Source: Bacteroidota bacterium (lineage in GTDB: Bacteria; Bacteroidota; Bacteroidia; JAFLBG01). Taken from it: a stretch of 64,000 nucleotides of DNA. Positions within the stretch are counted from its first letter, which is position 1. The number at the start of each line of letters is the position of its first letter. The DNA is taken from NCBI GenBank assembly GCA_017303975.1, contig JAFLBG010000001.1, positions 27,988-91,987 on the forward strand. The letters are read 5' to 3'. Shown in pieces: positions 9,508 through 18,218 of the stretch. A program made the position numbers and the translations under genes. The notes beneath the pieces were generated by a model. The model made no database searches and was not told the origin of the DNA. It saw only the letters and a program-made list of their open reading frames with translations.

Positions 9508-10302
9508 ATGTCGTTACTTCAAACTATTATCATTGCTATCATCGAAGGCCTAACCGAGTTTTTGCCCATATCTTCAACAGGACATATGATATTGGCATCT
9601 TCATTGATGGGCATTCAAGACTCAGAGTTTACCAAAACCTTTGAAATAGTAATACAACTAGGCGCAATATTTGCGGTGCTAATCTTGTATATAAAACGCC
9701 TACTTGCCGGAATCGATATTTATTTAAAATTGGGCATTGCCTTTATACCTACAGCTATTATTGGTATTGTAGCATACAAAACTATAAAAGCCTATTTGTT
9801 CAATCCTTTGGTAGTAAGCCTTTCCTTAATTATTGGCGGTATTGTATTGTTGTTTATTGATAAATGGATAAAGCCAAAAAACGATACATATGTAGAGATA
9901 AAAGATTTATCCTATCTCGATTGCTTTAAAATTGGTTTATTTCAGTGCATCTCTATGATACCGGGTGTTTCAAGAGCTGCGGCAACCATAATTGGAGGAA
10001 TGGTTCACAAACTAGACAGAAATCAAGCTGCCGAATTTTCGTTTCTATTGGCTATTCCCACTATGTTTGCGGCATCAGGCAAAGATTTGATGGAGTCTAT
10101 GGATTTAATTACAGCAGCTAATTTGCAAACTATTTTAATTGGCAGCGTTATCGCTTTTATTACCGCGCTATTTGCTGTTAAAGGGTTTGTGGCTTTTTTA
10201 ACTAAATACGATTTTAAACCATTTGGTTATTACCGCATTGTTATTGGTGTTGCGTTTTTAATCTATGCTTACTCGACAGGATTGTCTCTATCTACAAATT
10301 AA
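9508..10302 (+). CDS. uppP: Undecaprenyl-diphosphatase
   Basis: 264 residues, about eight membrane helices. UppP/BacA dephosphorylates undecaprenyl diphosphate so the lipid carrier can be reused for peptidoglycan and polysaccharide synthesis. Visible signatures are the N-terminal EGLTEFLPISSTGH motif (residues 13-26, catalytic glutamates) and the second PGVSRAAATIIGG motif (phosphate binding). Third gene in the ftsX cluster, 66 bp after DUF3098 and 8 bp before truB. Confidence 0.97.
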   Translation: MSLLQTIIIAIIEGLTEFLPISSTGHMILASSLMGIQDSEFTKTFEIVIQLGAIFAVLILYIKRLLAGIDIYLKLGIAFIPTAIIGIVAYKTIKAYLFNPLVVSLSLIIGGIVLLFIDKWIKPKNDTYVEIKDLSYLDCFKIGLFQCISMIPGVSRAAATIIGGMVHKLDRNQAAEFSFLLAIPTMFAASGKDLMESMDLITAANLQTILIGSVIAFITALFAVKGFVAFLTKYDFKPFGYYRIVIGVAFLIYAYSTGLSLSTN

Positions 10303-10310
10303 AAAACACC

Positions 10311-11033
10311 ATGAACAAACTTGCGGATATACAAACACAGCCCTTAAACTACGAACTAACGCATTCTTTAGCAGAATACGAAGCTGGAAAAGTTTTGTTA
10401 ATTGACAAACCCTACGGATGGACATCTTTTCAGGCAGTAAACAAAATCAAGTATGCAATCAAACATCAATTTAAAAAAATAATTAAAATAGGACATGCCG
10501 GAACCCTTGACCCACTTGCTACAGGGCTGCTTATTGTTTGTACCGGAAAAGCCACAAAAACAATAGACCAAATACAAGCACTGCCCAAGGAATACACCGG
10601 AACTTTTTTTCTTGGAGCCACCACACCTTGTTTTGATTTAGAAAAAGAGGTGGACGCTACTTACCCCACAGAACATATTACCAACAAACTCATATACCAA
10701 GCCGCCAAAGACTTTGAGGGTGATATTATGCAAACACCACCCGTTTTTTCGGCAGTAAAAATAAATGGAAAAAGAGCGTACGATTACGCTAGGGCAGGAC
10801 AAGAAGTAGAAATAAAGGCAAAGCCAATTACAATCTATTCGTTTGAAGTAACAAAAATAGAAATGCCCCTACTGCACTTTAAAATTAAATGCAGCAAAGG
10901 CACATATATCAGATCTATAGCAAGAGACTTTGGATTGGCATTAAATAGTGGCGCACACCTGACTTCGCTTAGAAGGACAATGATTGGAGAGTATAACCTA
11001 TCTAACGTCACTAATATAAAGGTTGACATCTAA
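10311..11033 (+). CDS. truB: tRNA pseudouridine-55 synthase
   Basis: 240 residues matching TruB, which makes pseudouridine 55 in the T-loop of tRNAs. The catalytic aspartate is D67 in the GHAGTLDPLATG motif; the N-terminal DKPYGWTSF, the TPPVFSAVKINGKRAYDYAR stretch and CSKGTYIRSIARDFG are further signatures. The protein is on the short side because the C-terminal PUA domain is absent, which is common in this phylum. The stop shares bases 11030-11033 with the converging RiPP-like gene; no separate terminator is seen. Confidence 0.96.
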   Translation: MNKLADIQTQPLNYELTHSLAEYEAGKVLLIDKPYGWTSFQAVNKIKYAIKHQFKKIIKIGHAGTLDPLATGLLIVCTGKATKTIDQIQALPKEYTGTFFLGATTPCFDLEKEVDATYPTEHITNKLIYQAAKDFEGDIMQTPPVFSAVKINGKRAYDYARAGQEVEIKAKPITIYSFEVTKIEMPLLHFKIKCSKGTYIRSIARDFGLALNSGAHLTSLRRTMIGEYNLSNVTNIKVDI

Positions 11034-11275
11034 TCAATATAATAACACTCCCAGATTATCAACGTTGTAAGTGCTGTCAATTTTGGTGTGCTTGTCTTTT
11101 CTCTTAGGCAACCAGGTTTAGAACCCTCATCAACAGTACAAATTGCCTTTGTATCACAAACTTGCGGATTTGTAACACTAGAAGTGTCGCCACCACCAAC
11201 AGTTTGTTTTTGATTTTTATCAAGCTCTGTTACAAAGCTCTCTACTTTTAATTCACTTAAGGTTAATTTCTTCAT
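11030..11275 (-). CDS. RiPP (lanthipeptide-like) precursor peptide A
   Basis: 81 residues from ATG 11275, chosen because it gives a leader almost identical to peptide B; the frame extends 12 codons further but those codons break the leader. The leader (1-29) reads MKKLTLSELKVESFVTELDK...QTVGGG, like leaders of Bacteroidota class I lanthipeptides such as the pinensin group, with a GG-type end. The core (about 30-81) has Cys 40, 46, 56 and 77 and several Ser/Thr. The C-terminus LTTLIIWECYYID is shared in pattern with peptide B. No LanB, LanC, radical SAM or exporter gene is in the window. What is made from it is unknown. Confidence 0.75.
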   Translation of the reverse strand: MKKLTLSELKVESFVTELDKNQKQTVGGGDTSSVTNPQVCDTKAICTVDEGSKPGCLREKTSTPKLTALTTLIIWECYYID

Positions 11276-11320
11276 GGTAATTTTTTTAATAGTATTCAAA
11301 CAAAAATTCAATACAGCTAG

Positions 11321-11572
11321 TTAATCAATGTAAAGGCATTGCCAAAAAATTAAAGTACCCAATCCTAATAATTGATCTATGGGATGCGTCTTTGCTCTTA
11401 CACATGTTGGCCTAGAACCGCAATTATTTCCGCACTTTGTACCCAACTCCGATTCGTTCTGACAACCATACGCATTACTTGCGCCATTTATGGTTTGCTT
11501 TTCTTCGGCAGAAAGGCTGGTAACGAAACTTTCTACCTTAATTTCTTTTAAACTCAATTTAGCTGCTTTCAT
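11321..11572 (-). CDS. RiPP (lanthipeptide-like) precursor peptide B
   Basis: 83 residues. Leader: AKLSLKEIKVESFVTSLSAEEKQTING, matching peptide A at K-L-x-L-x-E-x-K-V-E-S-F-V-T. Core: Cys 37, 47, 51, 57 and 79. Aligned with peptide A the conserved parts are S-[KR]-P-x-C-[LV]-R-[EA]-K-T in the middle and L-x-T-L-I-[IF]-W-[EQ]-C-[YL]-Y-I-D at the end, so the two are paralogues and the tail is under selection. The leader lacks a clean GG. It lies 45 bp upstream of peptide A on the same strand, likely one transcript, between truB and queA. Pure sequence similarity suggests a modified peptide, not an enzyme. Confidence 0.75.
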   Translation of the reverse strand: MKAAKLSLKEIKVESFVTSLSAEEKQTINGASNAYGCQNESELGTKCGNNCGSRPTCVRAKTHPIDQLLGLGTLIFWQCLYID

Positions 11573-11702
11573 AAACTTTTAATATTGGTTATAAAACAAG
11601 TATACCAAGAACAAGTATTTATGAGTAGTACAAAAAATGAGTAAATGAAAAAGTCTAACCAAGCTCCGAAATAACCCTATGGTTATCTATCGATTTAATT
11701 CG

Positions 11703-11710
11703 TACCTTTG
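11703..11710 (+). promoter_or_regulatory. Bacteroidota -7 promoter element for queA
   Basis: TACCTTTG fits the TAnnTTTG -7 consensus of the Bacteroidota primary sigma factor and lies 47 bp before the queA start. No clear -33 TTTG is seen. It gives queA a promoter of its own, needed because the RiPP-like genes separate it from the truB cluster. Confidence 0.5.
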
Positions 11711-11757
11711 CATTCGTTTTTATATTTATTTATAAACCATTAAATCCCGTAAGATTT

Positions 11758-12807
11758 ATGAAATTATCGCAGTTTAAATTCAACCTGCCCAAAGATGCCA
11801 TTGCAGAAAACCCTGCAAAAAACCGTGAAGACGCCAGAATGATGGTAGTTCACCGCAAAACAGGCAAAATAGAACACAAAAAGTTTAAAGATATTATCAA
11901 CTATTTTGATGATGGCGATGCCTTTATTTTAAATGATACCAAAGTTTTCCCGGCACGTATGTACGGCAACAAGGAAAAAACCGGTGCTAAAATTGAGGTT
12001 TTTTTATTACGCGAATTAAATAGAGAAAGCCGACTGTGGGATGTATTGGTAGATCCTGCTCGTAAAATAAGAATTGGTAACAAACTATATTTTGGTGATG
12101 ACGATTCATTAGTAGCAGAAGTTATTGACAATACAACATCAAGAGGTAGAACGCTACGTTTCTTGTTTGATGGACCTTACGAAGATTTCAAAAAAACAAT
12201 TGAAACATTAGGAGAAACTCCACTGCCTAAATACGTTCGTAGAACACCAACTGAAGATGACAAAGAACGCTACCAAACCGTATATGCACGCAACGAAGGT
12301 GCAGTAGCTGCGCCAACAGCAGGAATGCACTTTAGCAAAGAGTTGCTAAAACGTATGGAGCTTAAAGGAATTAACTTTGCAAACATTACACTTCATATCG
12401 GACTTGGAACATTCAGACCGGTAGAGGTAGAGGATTTGACAAAGCATAAAATGGATTCGGAAGATGTTGAAATTTTGCAAAGTGCTGTGGATATTGTAAA
12501 TAAAGCAAAAGACAATAAAAAAAGAGTGTGTGCTGTAGGTACCACTACCATGCGTTCTATAGAAACTTCTGTTTCAACAACCGGTCATTTAAAACCATAC
12601 AAAGGTTGGACAAACAAATTTATTTTTCCTCCGTATGATTTTAGTGTTGCAAATGCCATGGTAACCAACTTTCATTTGCCTGAATCAACTCTTTTAATGA
12701 TGGCGTGTGCGTTTGGTGGATATGATTTGATAATGAAGGCATACAAAGAGGCTATAAAAGAAAAGTATAAGTTTTTCTCTTATGGCGATGCGATGCTGAT
12801 TTTGTAA
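11758..12807 (+). CDS. queA: S-adenosylmethionine:tRNA ribosyltransferase-isomerase
   Basis: 349 residues covering the whole QueA family length. QueA transfers and isomerises the ribosyl part of SAM onto preQ1 at tRNA position 34, giving epoxyqueuosine. Signatures: the N-terminal [20 protein letters not shown], the [12 protein letters not shown] strand, TPLPKYVRR, the [12 protein letters not shown] motif and the C-terminal [13 protein letters not shown]. It stands alone behind a likely own promoter; in related genomes it is often close to truB, and here the two small peptide genes lie between. Confidence 0.97.
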   Translation: MKLSQFKFNLPKDAIAENPAKNREDARMMVVHRKTGKIEHKKFKDIINYFDDGDAFILNDTKVFPARMYGNKEKTGAKIEVFLLRELNRESRLWDVLVDPARKIRIGNKLYFGDDDSLVAEVIDNTTSRGRTLRFLFDGPYEDFKKTIETLGETPLPKYVRRTPTEDDKERYQTVYARNEGAVAAPTAGMHFSKELLKRMELKGINFANITLHIGLGTFRPVEVEDLTKHKMDSEDVEILQSAVDIVNKAKDNKKRVCAVGTTTMRSIETSVSTTGHLKPYKGWTNKFIFPPYDFSVANAMVTNFHLPESTLLMMACAFGGYDLIMKAYKEAIKEKYKFFSYGDAMLIL

Positions 12808-12820
12808 TTTTTTGTTATAT

Positions 12821-12900
12821 AACCACTGTCAGTTCGAGCGGAGTCGAGAACTAGACGGTGGTTTTATTTGAATGTTATTTTATCCGTTCGAACTGACAGT
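12821..12900. repeat. Inverted-repeat element between queA and ispD
   Basis: ACTGTCAGTTCGAGCGG (12825-12841) and CCGTTCGAACTGACAGT (12884-12900) are inverted copies matching at 16 of 17 positions. Nested inside, AACCACTGTC (12821-12830) pairs with GACGGTGGTT (12854-12863) at 9 of 10. The TCAGTTCGAGCGGAGTCGAGAAC type of unit is found scattered between genes in many Bacteroidota genomes. No coding capacity. It may act as a terminator for queA or be a small non-autonomous mobile element. Confidence 0.8.
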
Positions 12901-12947
12901 AGTGAAAAACACTAGTACAATTTCTACAACCCCTTACCGTTTCATAA

Positions 12948-13652
12948 ATGCCTAACCCAATTGATACCGTAAAAAAATACGCCATCATTGTTGCCGGAGG
13001 AACAGGGTCAAGAACAAGCTTACCCATTCCTAAACAATTTGTCAAACTTCTTGATAGACCAGTGCTAATGCACACTATTGCTAAATTTGCTGAGTGTTTT
13101 CCTGATATTGAAATTATAGTTCCACTCCCTGTATCACAAATTGAAAATTGGAAAAGGCTTTGTGTTGACTATAATTTTACAATTGTACATACCACAATAG
13201 CGGGCGGAGATACACGATTTCAATCTGTTAAAAATGCACTAAACACCATTAAAGAAGAGGGTGTGGTTGGAATACACGATGCTGCAAGACCTTTGGTTAG
13301 CAAACAGGTAATTCTAAATTCCTACAAAACAGCCGAAATGTATGGCAATGCTGTGCCTGCAATTCCGATGAACGAATCTCTCAGACAAATAGACTCGAGA
13401 AGAAGTGTTGCTGTTGATAGAACACGGTTTTGTATTGTACAAACGCCACAGTGCTTTAAAATTGATTTGTTAAAAAACGCTTTCGAGCAAGGCTATAATA
13501 ATGCTTTTACCGATGATGCATCTGTGTTAGAAGCTACTGGGGTAAAAATCCATTTAATTGATGGAAACCCTGAAAATATTAAAATCACAAACCCGCGAGA
13601 TTTTTTAATTGCGGAGGCTCTTTTTAAAAGCACACAAAGTCCGTTAATCTAA
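12948..13652 (+). CDS. ispD: 2-C-methyl-D-erythritol 4-phosphate cytidylyltransferase
   Basis: 234 residues of the IspD family, third step of the MEP isoprenoid pathway, coupling CTP with MEP. The nucleotide-binding start is AIIVAGGTGSRTSLPIPKQF; the usual RMG after GxGx is RTS here, a mild deviation, but PKQF is intact. Further signatures are GGDTRFQSVKNAL, GIHDAARPLVS, the RTRFCIVQTPQCF stretch (product side) and FTDDASVLEATG. No ispF lies beside it. It starts just after the inverted-repeat element and converges on the LRR gene. Confidence 0.93.
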   Translation: MPNPIDTVKKYAIIVAGGTGSRTSLPIPKQFVKLLDRPVLMHTIAKFAECFPDIEIIVPLPVSQIENWKRLCVDYNFTIVHTTIAGGDTRFQSVKNALNTIKEEGVVGIHDAARPLVSKQVILNSYKTAEMYGNAVPAIPMNESLRQIDSRRSVAVDRTRFCIVQTPQCFKIDLLKNAFEQGYNNAFTDDASVLEATGVKIHLIDGNPENIKITNPRDFLIAEALFKSTQSPLI

Positions 13653-13662
13653 AAAATTATCT

Positions 13663-14304
13663 CTAATATAAAACCCTACACGTATTTGTTGATTTGTTGG
13701 AAATACTTGTTATCCTATTTCCCCTAAGGCTAAGCAAACTCAAGTCCTTCATATAAGACACATAATAAAACGAAGGATTGGTTATTTGATTGTTGTCTAA
13801 ATACAACTTTCGCGTGTTTGTTAAGAATGAACAATAATACCCAATTTCCTTTATTTGATTGTTATTTGCGCTTAGCACTTCTAGATTTTTTAAAAAACTT
13901 GTATAATACCCAAGTTCTCGCAGTTGGTTTCCATCTATATATAACTCTCTTAGATTTACCAAAAAGCTTGTATAATAGCCTATTTCGGGAATGTTATTAT
14001 TTCTAACACTTAAAACTTCTAGATTCTTTAAAAAAGAAATGTAGTATCCTAATTCCGAAAGCTGATTATTGTCTAAAATCAACACTTTTAAATTTGGTAG
14101 GAGAGATATTTGGTAGGGTATTTTTGTAAGTCCGGTACCAGATAAATCCAAAACTCTTACTGTGCTTTGGTTTTGCATAGCAGCGTTTATGCTATAATAA
14201 ACCACACCATCGTTCTCATAATTACTATAGCAATTTGAATTATAGCGTTGAGAGAAAATCAAAATAGGTAAAAAAAGAATTGCTACTAGTATTTTTAGTT
14301 TCAT
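13663..14304 (-). CDS. Exported leucine-rich repeat protein
   Basis: 213 residues with a signal peptide (MKLKILVAILFLPILIFSQ). From about residue 48 there are roughly six LRR units of 23 residues of the L-x-x-L-x-L-x-x-N-x-I type. The inter-repeat part is unusual: most units carry GYY[ITC]SFL.N[LT], which is nearly the same in four units, so the array was recently duplicated. No LPxTG, T9SS or other anchor is visible, so it may be periplasmic or surface-exposed. LRRs mediate protein binding; the partner is unknown. Confidence 0.8.
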   Translation of the reverse strand: MKLKILVAILFLPILIFSQRYNSNCYSNYENDGVVYYSINAAMQNQSTVRVLDLSGTGLTKIPYQISLLPNLKVLILDNNQLSELGYYISFLKNLEVLSVRNNNIPEIGYYTSFLVNLRELYIDGNQLRELGYYTSFLKNLEVLSANNNQIKEIGYYCSFLTNTRKLYLDNNQITNPSFYYVSYMKDLSLLSLRGNRITSISNKSTNTCRVLY

Positions 14305-14348
14305 TATAATTTTGTTTTAACTACAGAAACCAAATTTTGTGCCAAAAA

Positions 14349-15233
14349 TTATTTTTTGCTCAATCGCTTGTCCGTTGCATATTTCAAAAGAGCGTTGGCT
14401 ATTACAACTGCTAGTACAATAGCTGTAACTAAATAAAAACCGGTACTCATTTTTTCGCTATCGTTAAAAATAAAATATGCAAAAAATATACCATACACCG
14501 TTTCTAAATTAATGGTAAGCGCAATTGTATATGGACTAATATTTCTAAGTATTTCCATGCTTATTATAAACGGAATAGTTGTGCACAAAATTCCCAAGAG
14601 CGCTAAATAAAACCAATCTAGCTCTGTAGGCAAAGGCCACGATCCAATATCTTTAAATAAAAACAAAGTAAGCGCAAGTAATCCTCCCGCTAATTCAAAA
14701 AAAGAGATTGTTACCGGGTCGTCACCTCTTTTTATAAGCCACCCATTTAAAACACCAAACAAAGACGAAGTAAATGCAGAAAAAATACCCATCGCTATTC
14801 CTAATTTATACGAAAACTCCAACTTGAAAAGCAGTGCCATAGAAACCGCAACAATCAAACCAAAAATAATTTCGTAGGCTCGTATTCTTCGTTTAAATAT
14901 GAGCGGTTCTAAAATAGAGGTGAAAAAAGAAATGGTGGCCAAACAAGCAAGTGTTATAGAAATATTACTCACTTTAATGGCACCGTAAAATGTAATCCAG
15001 TGAAGCATTATTACCAACCCTACTGCAGAATAAGTAATTACTTTTTTCCAAGAAATTAGAATGTTAATTTTTTTATACCAAGCCCAAAAAGCAATACCAG
15101 CAACAGCAATAGGCAATCGGTACCACACTAAATATAGTGCAGGCAGCTCTATAAGTTTTCCAAGTATAGCTGTCCACCCCCATATAAATACAACAAAATG
15201 TAATAGATAAAGGTCTCTTGAGCGTGTATTCAA
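14349..15233 (-). CDS. EamA/DMT family transporter
   Basis: 294 residues with ten hydrophobic helices in two repeats of five, the drug/metabolite transporter layout (EamA domains at about 8-138 and 150-283). Substrate cannot be told; relatives export amino acids or other metabolites. It starts 6 bp downstream of the response regulator stop, so it is probably the last gene of the MORN protein-kinase-regulator transcript and may be a target or simply a passenger. Confidence 0.88.
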   Translation of the reverse strand: MNTRSRDLYLLHFVVFIWGWTAILGKLIELPALYLVWYRLPIAVAGIAFWAWYKKINILISWKKVITYSAVGLVIMLHWITFYGAIKVSNISITLACLATISFFTSILEPLIFKRRIRAYEIIFGLIVAVSMALLFKLEFSYKLGIAMGIFSAFTSSLFGVLNGWLIKRGDDPVTISFFELAGGLLALTLFLFKDIGSWPLPTELDWFYLALLGILCTTIPFIISMEILRNISPYTIALTINLETVYGIFFAYFIFNDSEKMSTGFYLVTAIVLAVVIANALLKYATDKRLSKK

Positions 15234-15239
15234 AAGTGT

Positions 15240-15989
15240 TTAAATAAAATTCAATTTCTTTTGAAGATCTTCTTTAAAAGAACCACCGATTGGTATTCTT
15301 TTAGAACTATTTTCTAAAATTAAATCGGATGACTCAATAGCAGCTATCTTATCTATATTCACAATGAAAGATCTATGTACTCTCATAAATTCGTTAGAAG
15401 ATAGTTTTTTTTCTATATCCTTCATGGTAGAATGTATAGTGAATTTACCAATTGTAGCGTTTATAATAACATAATCTTTTAGCGCTTCTACAAAAAGTAT
15501 TTCTTTCGATTTAATTTTTACTTGTTGTGAATTTGATTTTACAAATAGGGACGATTTGTCTTTATTTTCAACAATAGAATATAAAAAGTCTCTTTCTTTT
15601 TTTATTTCATTTATTTTTTCGTGTTTATACACAGCCATTTCAATAGCTGTATGCAAATCGATCTCTTTAAATGGCTTTAATATATATCCATAAGGTTCTG
15701 TTATTTTTGCTTTGCTTAGGGTGTTTTCATCAGCATATGCAGTTAAATATATTACCGGAATATTGTATTTTTCCTTTATTACTGACGCAGTTTCTATACC
15801 ATCCTGCTTTCCTTTAAGCATAATATCCATTAATACCAGTTCTGGCTTTTGCTCATCAATAAAGATTATTGCGTCTTCTCCTTTCGAACAAATTCCAATT
15901 ACATTGTGTCCTAATTTTTTTAAGCTCAATTGAATGTCTTTTGCTACGATACTTTCATCTTCTACAATTAAAATATTTTTGGCACTCAT
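15240..15989 (-). CDS. LytTR-type response regulator
   Basis: 249 residues. Receiver domain 1-125: acidic pocket E10-D11, phospho-acceptor D55 in LVLMDIMLKG, T in VIYLTAYAD and K in YILKPF. A short coiled linker (about 130-150) precedes a LytTR DNA-binding domain (about 150-249, with FVEALKDYVIINATIGKFTIHSTMK and MRVHRSFIVN). It lies 9 bp after the histidine kinase gene on the same strand, so it is its cognate output. LytTR regulators bind promoter DNA; the regulon is not deducible here. Confidence 0.93.
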   Translation of the reverse strand: MSAKNILIVEDESIVAKDIQLSLKKLGHNVIGICSKGEDAIIFIDEQKPELVLMDIMLKGKQDGIETASVIKEKYNIPVIYLTAYADENTLSKAKITEPYGYILKPFKEIDLHTAIEMAVYKHEKINEIKKERDFLYSIVENKDKSSLFVKSNSQQVKIKSKEILFVEALKDYVIINATIGKFTIHSTMKDIEKKLSSNEFMRVHRSFIVNIDKIAAIESSDLILENSSKRIPIGGSFKEDLQKKLNFI

Positions 15990-15998
15990 ATTATTTTT

Positions 15999-18218
15999 TT
16001 ATGTGTTTTTAAAAATGATTGTGTAATGTACGCCATTATTAGTATCAATCTTTACATCAGCATTAATTTGTTCTGCTAAGGTAAAAATTAACTGCATTCC
16101 AAGTGTGGCTGATGATTTATAATCAAACCCGTTGGGTAGTCCTACTCCATTGTCTCCTACCCGTATTTTAATAAGGTCTGATTTATAGTTTTTTACGCTT
16201 AAATATAATTGCGGATTTTCTTTATTAATAAAAGCATATTTAAGCGAATTAGAAATAATTTCATTTACCACCAAGCCGCATGGTATGGCAGTATCTATAT
16301 TCATATCTATTTTCTCTATTAATAGCTCTGTTTCTACTTTTTGTAATGAATATGAGTGCACCAAGTTTTTTACCACATTGGTTAAATAATCTGCAATATT
16401 TATTCTAGAAAAATCTTTTGTTTGGTAAAGTGTTTCATGTATAAAAGCCATTGATTTAATTCTATTTTGGCTCTCTTTAAACAAGTTTATTGTGTATTCG
16501 TCTGTTATGTATGACGATTGAAGATTTAATATACTGGAAATAACCTGCAAATTATTTTTTACTCGATGATGCACCTCTTTTAATAAAACTTCCTTTTCTT
16601 GAAGCGATTGTTTCAATTTTTGCTCTGCATTTTTACGGTCCTTTATTTCTTCCTTTAATTGCTTATTTGTTTCTTCTACAATTTGCAATCGCATTTGTTC
16701 CTTTTCAATTTTCCTTTGTTGTGTTAAGTCGTGGTAAACAACTAATACGGCATATTTTCCTTCAAAAATAAATGGTATTGGTTTTGATTCTATGTCTAAA
16801 ACTTCGCCCACTGCATTCTTTATTTTAATGGGTAGAAAAGGTAAACTTTTATTGCCTTTACCAAATTCCATTCTGCGCTTTTTTACAGTAGAATGATACT
16901 GTGGAAGGATATAATGAAAAATAGATTTATTTTTTAATTCGCTCAAATGATTTATTCCCATTATTTTTAAAGCGCTTGGGTTTGCAAATATTACATATCC
17001 TTTTAAATCATGTATAAAAATTCCATCGGGCGATAGTTCTACTAATCTTCTGTAATTATCCTCGCTCGATTTTATTTTTAATTCAAATTCTTTTCTTGCT
17101 GTAATATCTGTAATAAATCCTTCCAAATACAAAAGTTTTCCTTCGTCAGAATACACGCCCTCTCCTCTTTCCCAAACCCATTTTTCTTGTCCTTTTTTAG
17201 GTTTGATTCTATATTGCAATTCAAAGTGTTTTTTATTCTTTAATGCACTATTTACTTGCTTAATAATATAAGTTCTATCTTCTGGAACAATAATATCAGA
17301 ATATGATTTTTTCTTGTTATTTAACATTTCCTTTTCAGTATATCCTGTTAAATCATAACATCCGTTGCTAATAAAAAACATGGTCCAATGTTTATCATTT
17401 GCACATCTATAAACCATTCCCGGCAAATTGTTCATCAAATTGGAAAGTGTTCTTTCCTTTTCCTGCAATTTTCTTTCAGAATTTTTTCTATCAGTAATAT
17501 CAAATGAAATACCTATACAACCAACTATTTTTTTTCCATTGAACAAGGGTTTAAGATAGGTTTGAAAATGTACATTTTTAAATACGTGTTCGTATTTCAC
17601 TTTTTTACCTTTTAGTGCATTAAGATGCATGCGTATAGGTAAAAACTCTTTATCTGATGTCGAAAAAAGATCATAAAGAGAAACTCCTGTAACTTCGTTA
17701 GGTTTTTGATCTAACTTTTTTAAACCTGAACCATTAGAAGATGTAAAAACAAGGTTTGTATCGGTTGTCCAAATTATTGCTGGTGATTGAGATAATACTA
17801 TTTCTAACTCTGATTTATTTCTAGCTATTTCTAATGTCTTTTCCTCAGTTATATTATTAGCAACAAGTAAATAATATTCTACTTTTTTATTTTGTATTAT
17901 CGGAATAATTTCTGTTTTATACCAAGATTTTTCATTACTTGTGGCTGATTTAATTCCTGAAACCTTTATATAATCAGCCTTTTTTGATTGAGTAACTTTT
18001 TTAATTTTTTTCTTATATAGTTCTACATGTTCCGGATGTACAAAATCATATAAAGACTTTCCTATAAAATTTTTTGCATATACTGTGTTGTAAACAGTAT
18101 AAATACAATAGTTTTTATCTATAACAAGAAAGTTAGACGAAGAAAATTTTGTTAAACTTTCCCAAACTAATTTTTCTTCAATATTATTACTTAGATTTTT
18201 TTTCTGCGCTTGTACCAC
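15999..18218 (-). CDS. Cytosolic PAS-domain histidine kinase (HisKA_2 type)
   Basis: 739 residues with no membrane helix. Four PAS domains in a row (about 20-125, 140-245, 258-378, 388-505), a coiled coil (about 505-545), then a HisKA_2 dimerisation domain with the phospho-histidine in [11 protein letters not shown] (H550/H551) and a HATPase_c domain (N-box [12 protein letters not shown] about 652-663, G1 box DNGVGLP at 689-695). PAS sensors may bind a small cofactor or redox ligand in the cytosol. The chosen ATG overlaps the upstream MORN gene by 32 bp, which suggests translational coupling. Partner of the LytTR regulator that follows. Confidence 0.92.
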   Translation of the reverse strand: MVQAQKKNLSNNIEEKLVWESLTKFSSSNFLVIDKNYCIYTVYNTVYAKNFIGKSLYDFVHPEHVELYKKKIKKVTQSKKADYIKVSGIKSATSNEKSWYKTEIIPIIQNKKVEYYLLVANNITEEKTLEIARNKSELEIVLSQSPAIIWTTDTNLVFTSSNGSGLKKLDQKPNEVTGVSLYDLFSTSDKEFLPIRMHLNALKGKKVKYEHVFKNVHFQTYLKPLFNGKKIVGCIGISFDITDRKNSERKLQEKERTLSNLMNNLPGMVYRCANDKHWTMFFISNGCYDLTGYTEKEMLNNKKKSYSDIIVPEDRTYIIKQVNSALKNKKHFELQYRIKPKKGQEKWVWERGEGVYSDEGKLLYLEGFITDITARKEFELKIKSSEDNYRRLVELSPDGIFIHDLKGYVIFANPSALKIMGINHLSELKNKSIFHYILPQYHSTVKKRRMEFGKGNKSLPFLPIKIKNAVGEVLDIESKPIPFIFEGKYAVLVVYHDLTQQRKIEKEQMRLQIVEETNKQLKEEIKDRKNAEQKLKQSLQEKEVLLKEVHHRVKNNLQVISSILNLQSSYITDEYTINLFKESQNRIKSMAFIHETLYQTKDFSRINIADYLTNVVKNLVHSYSLQKVETELLIEKIDMNIDTAIPCGLVVNEIISNSLKYAFINKENPQLYLSVKNYKSDLIKIRVGDNGVGLPNGFDYKSSATLGMQLIFTLAEQINADVKIDTNNGVHYTIIFKNT

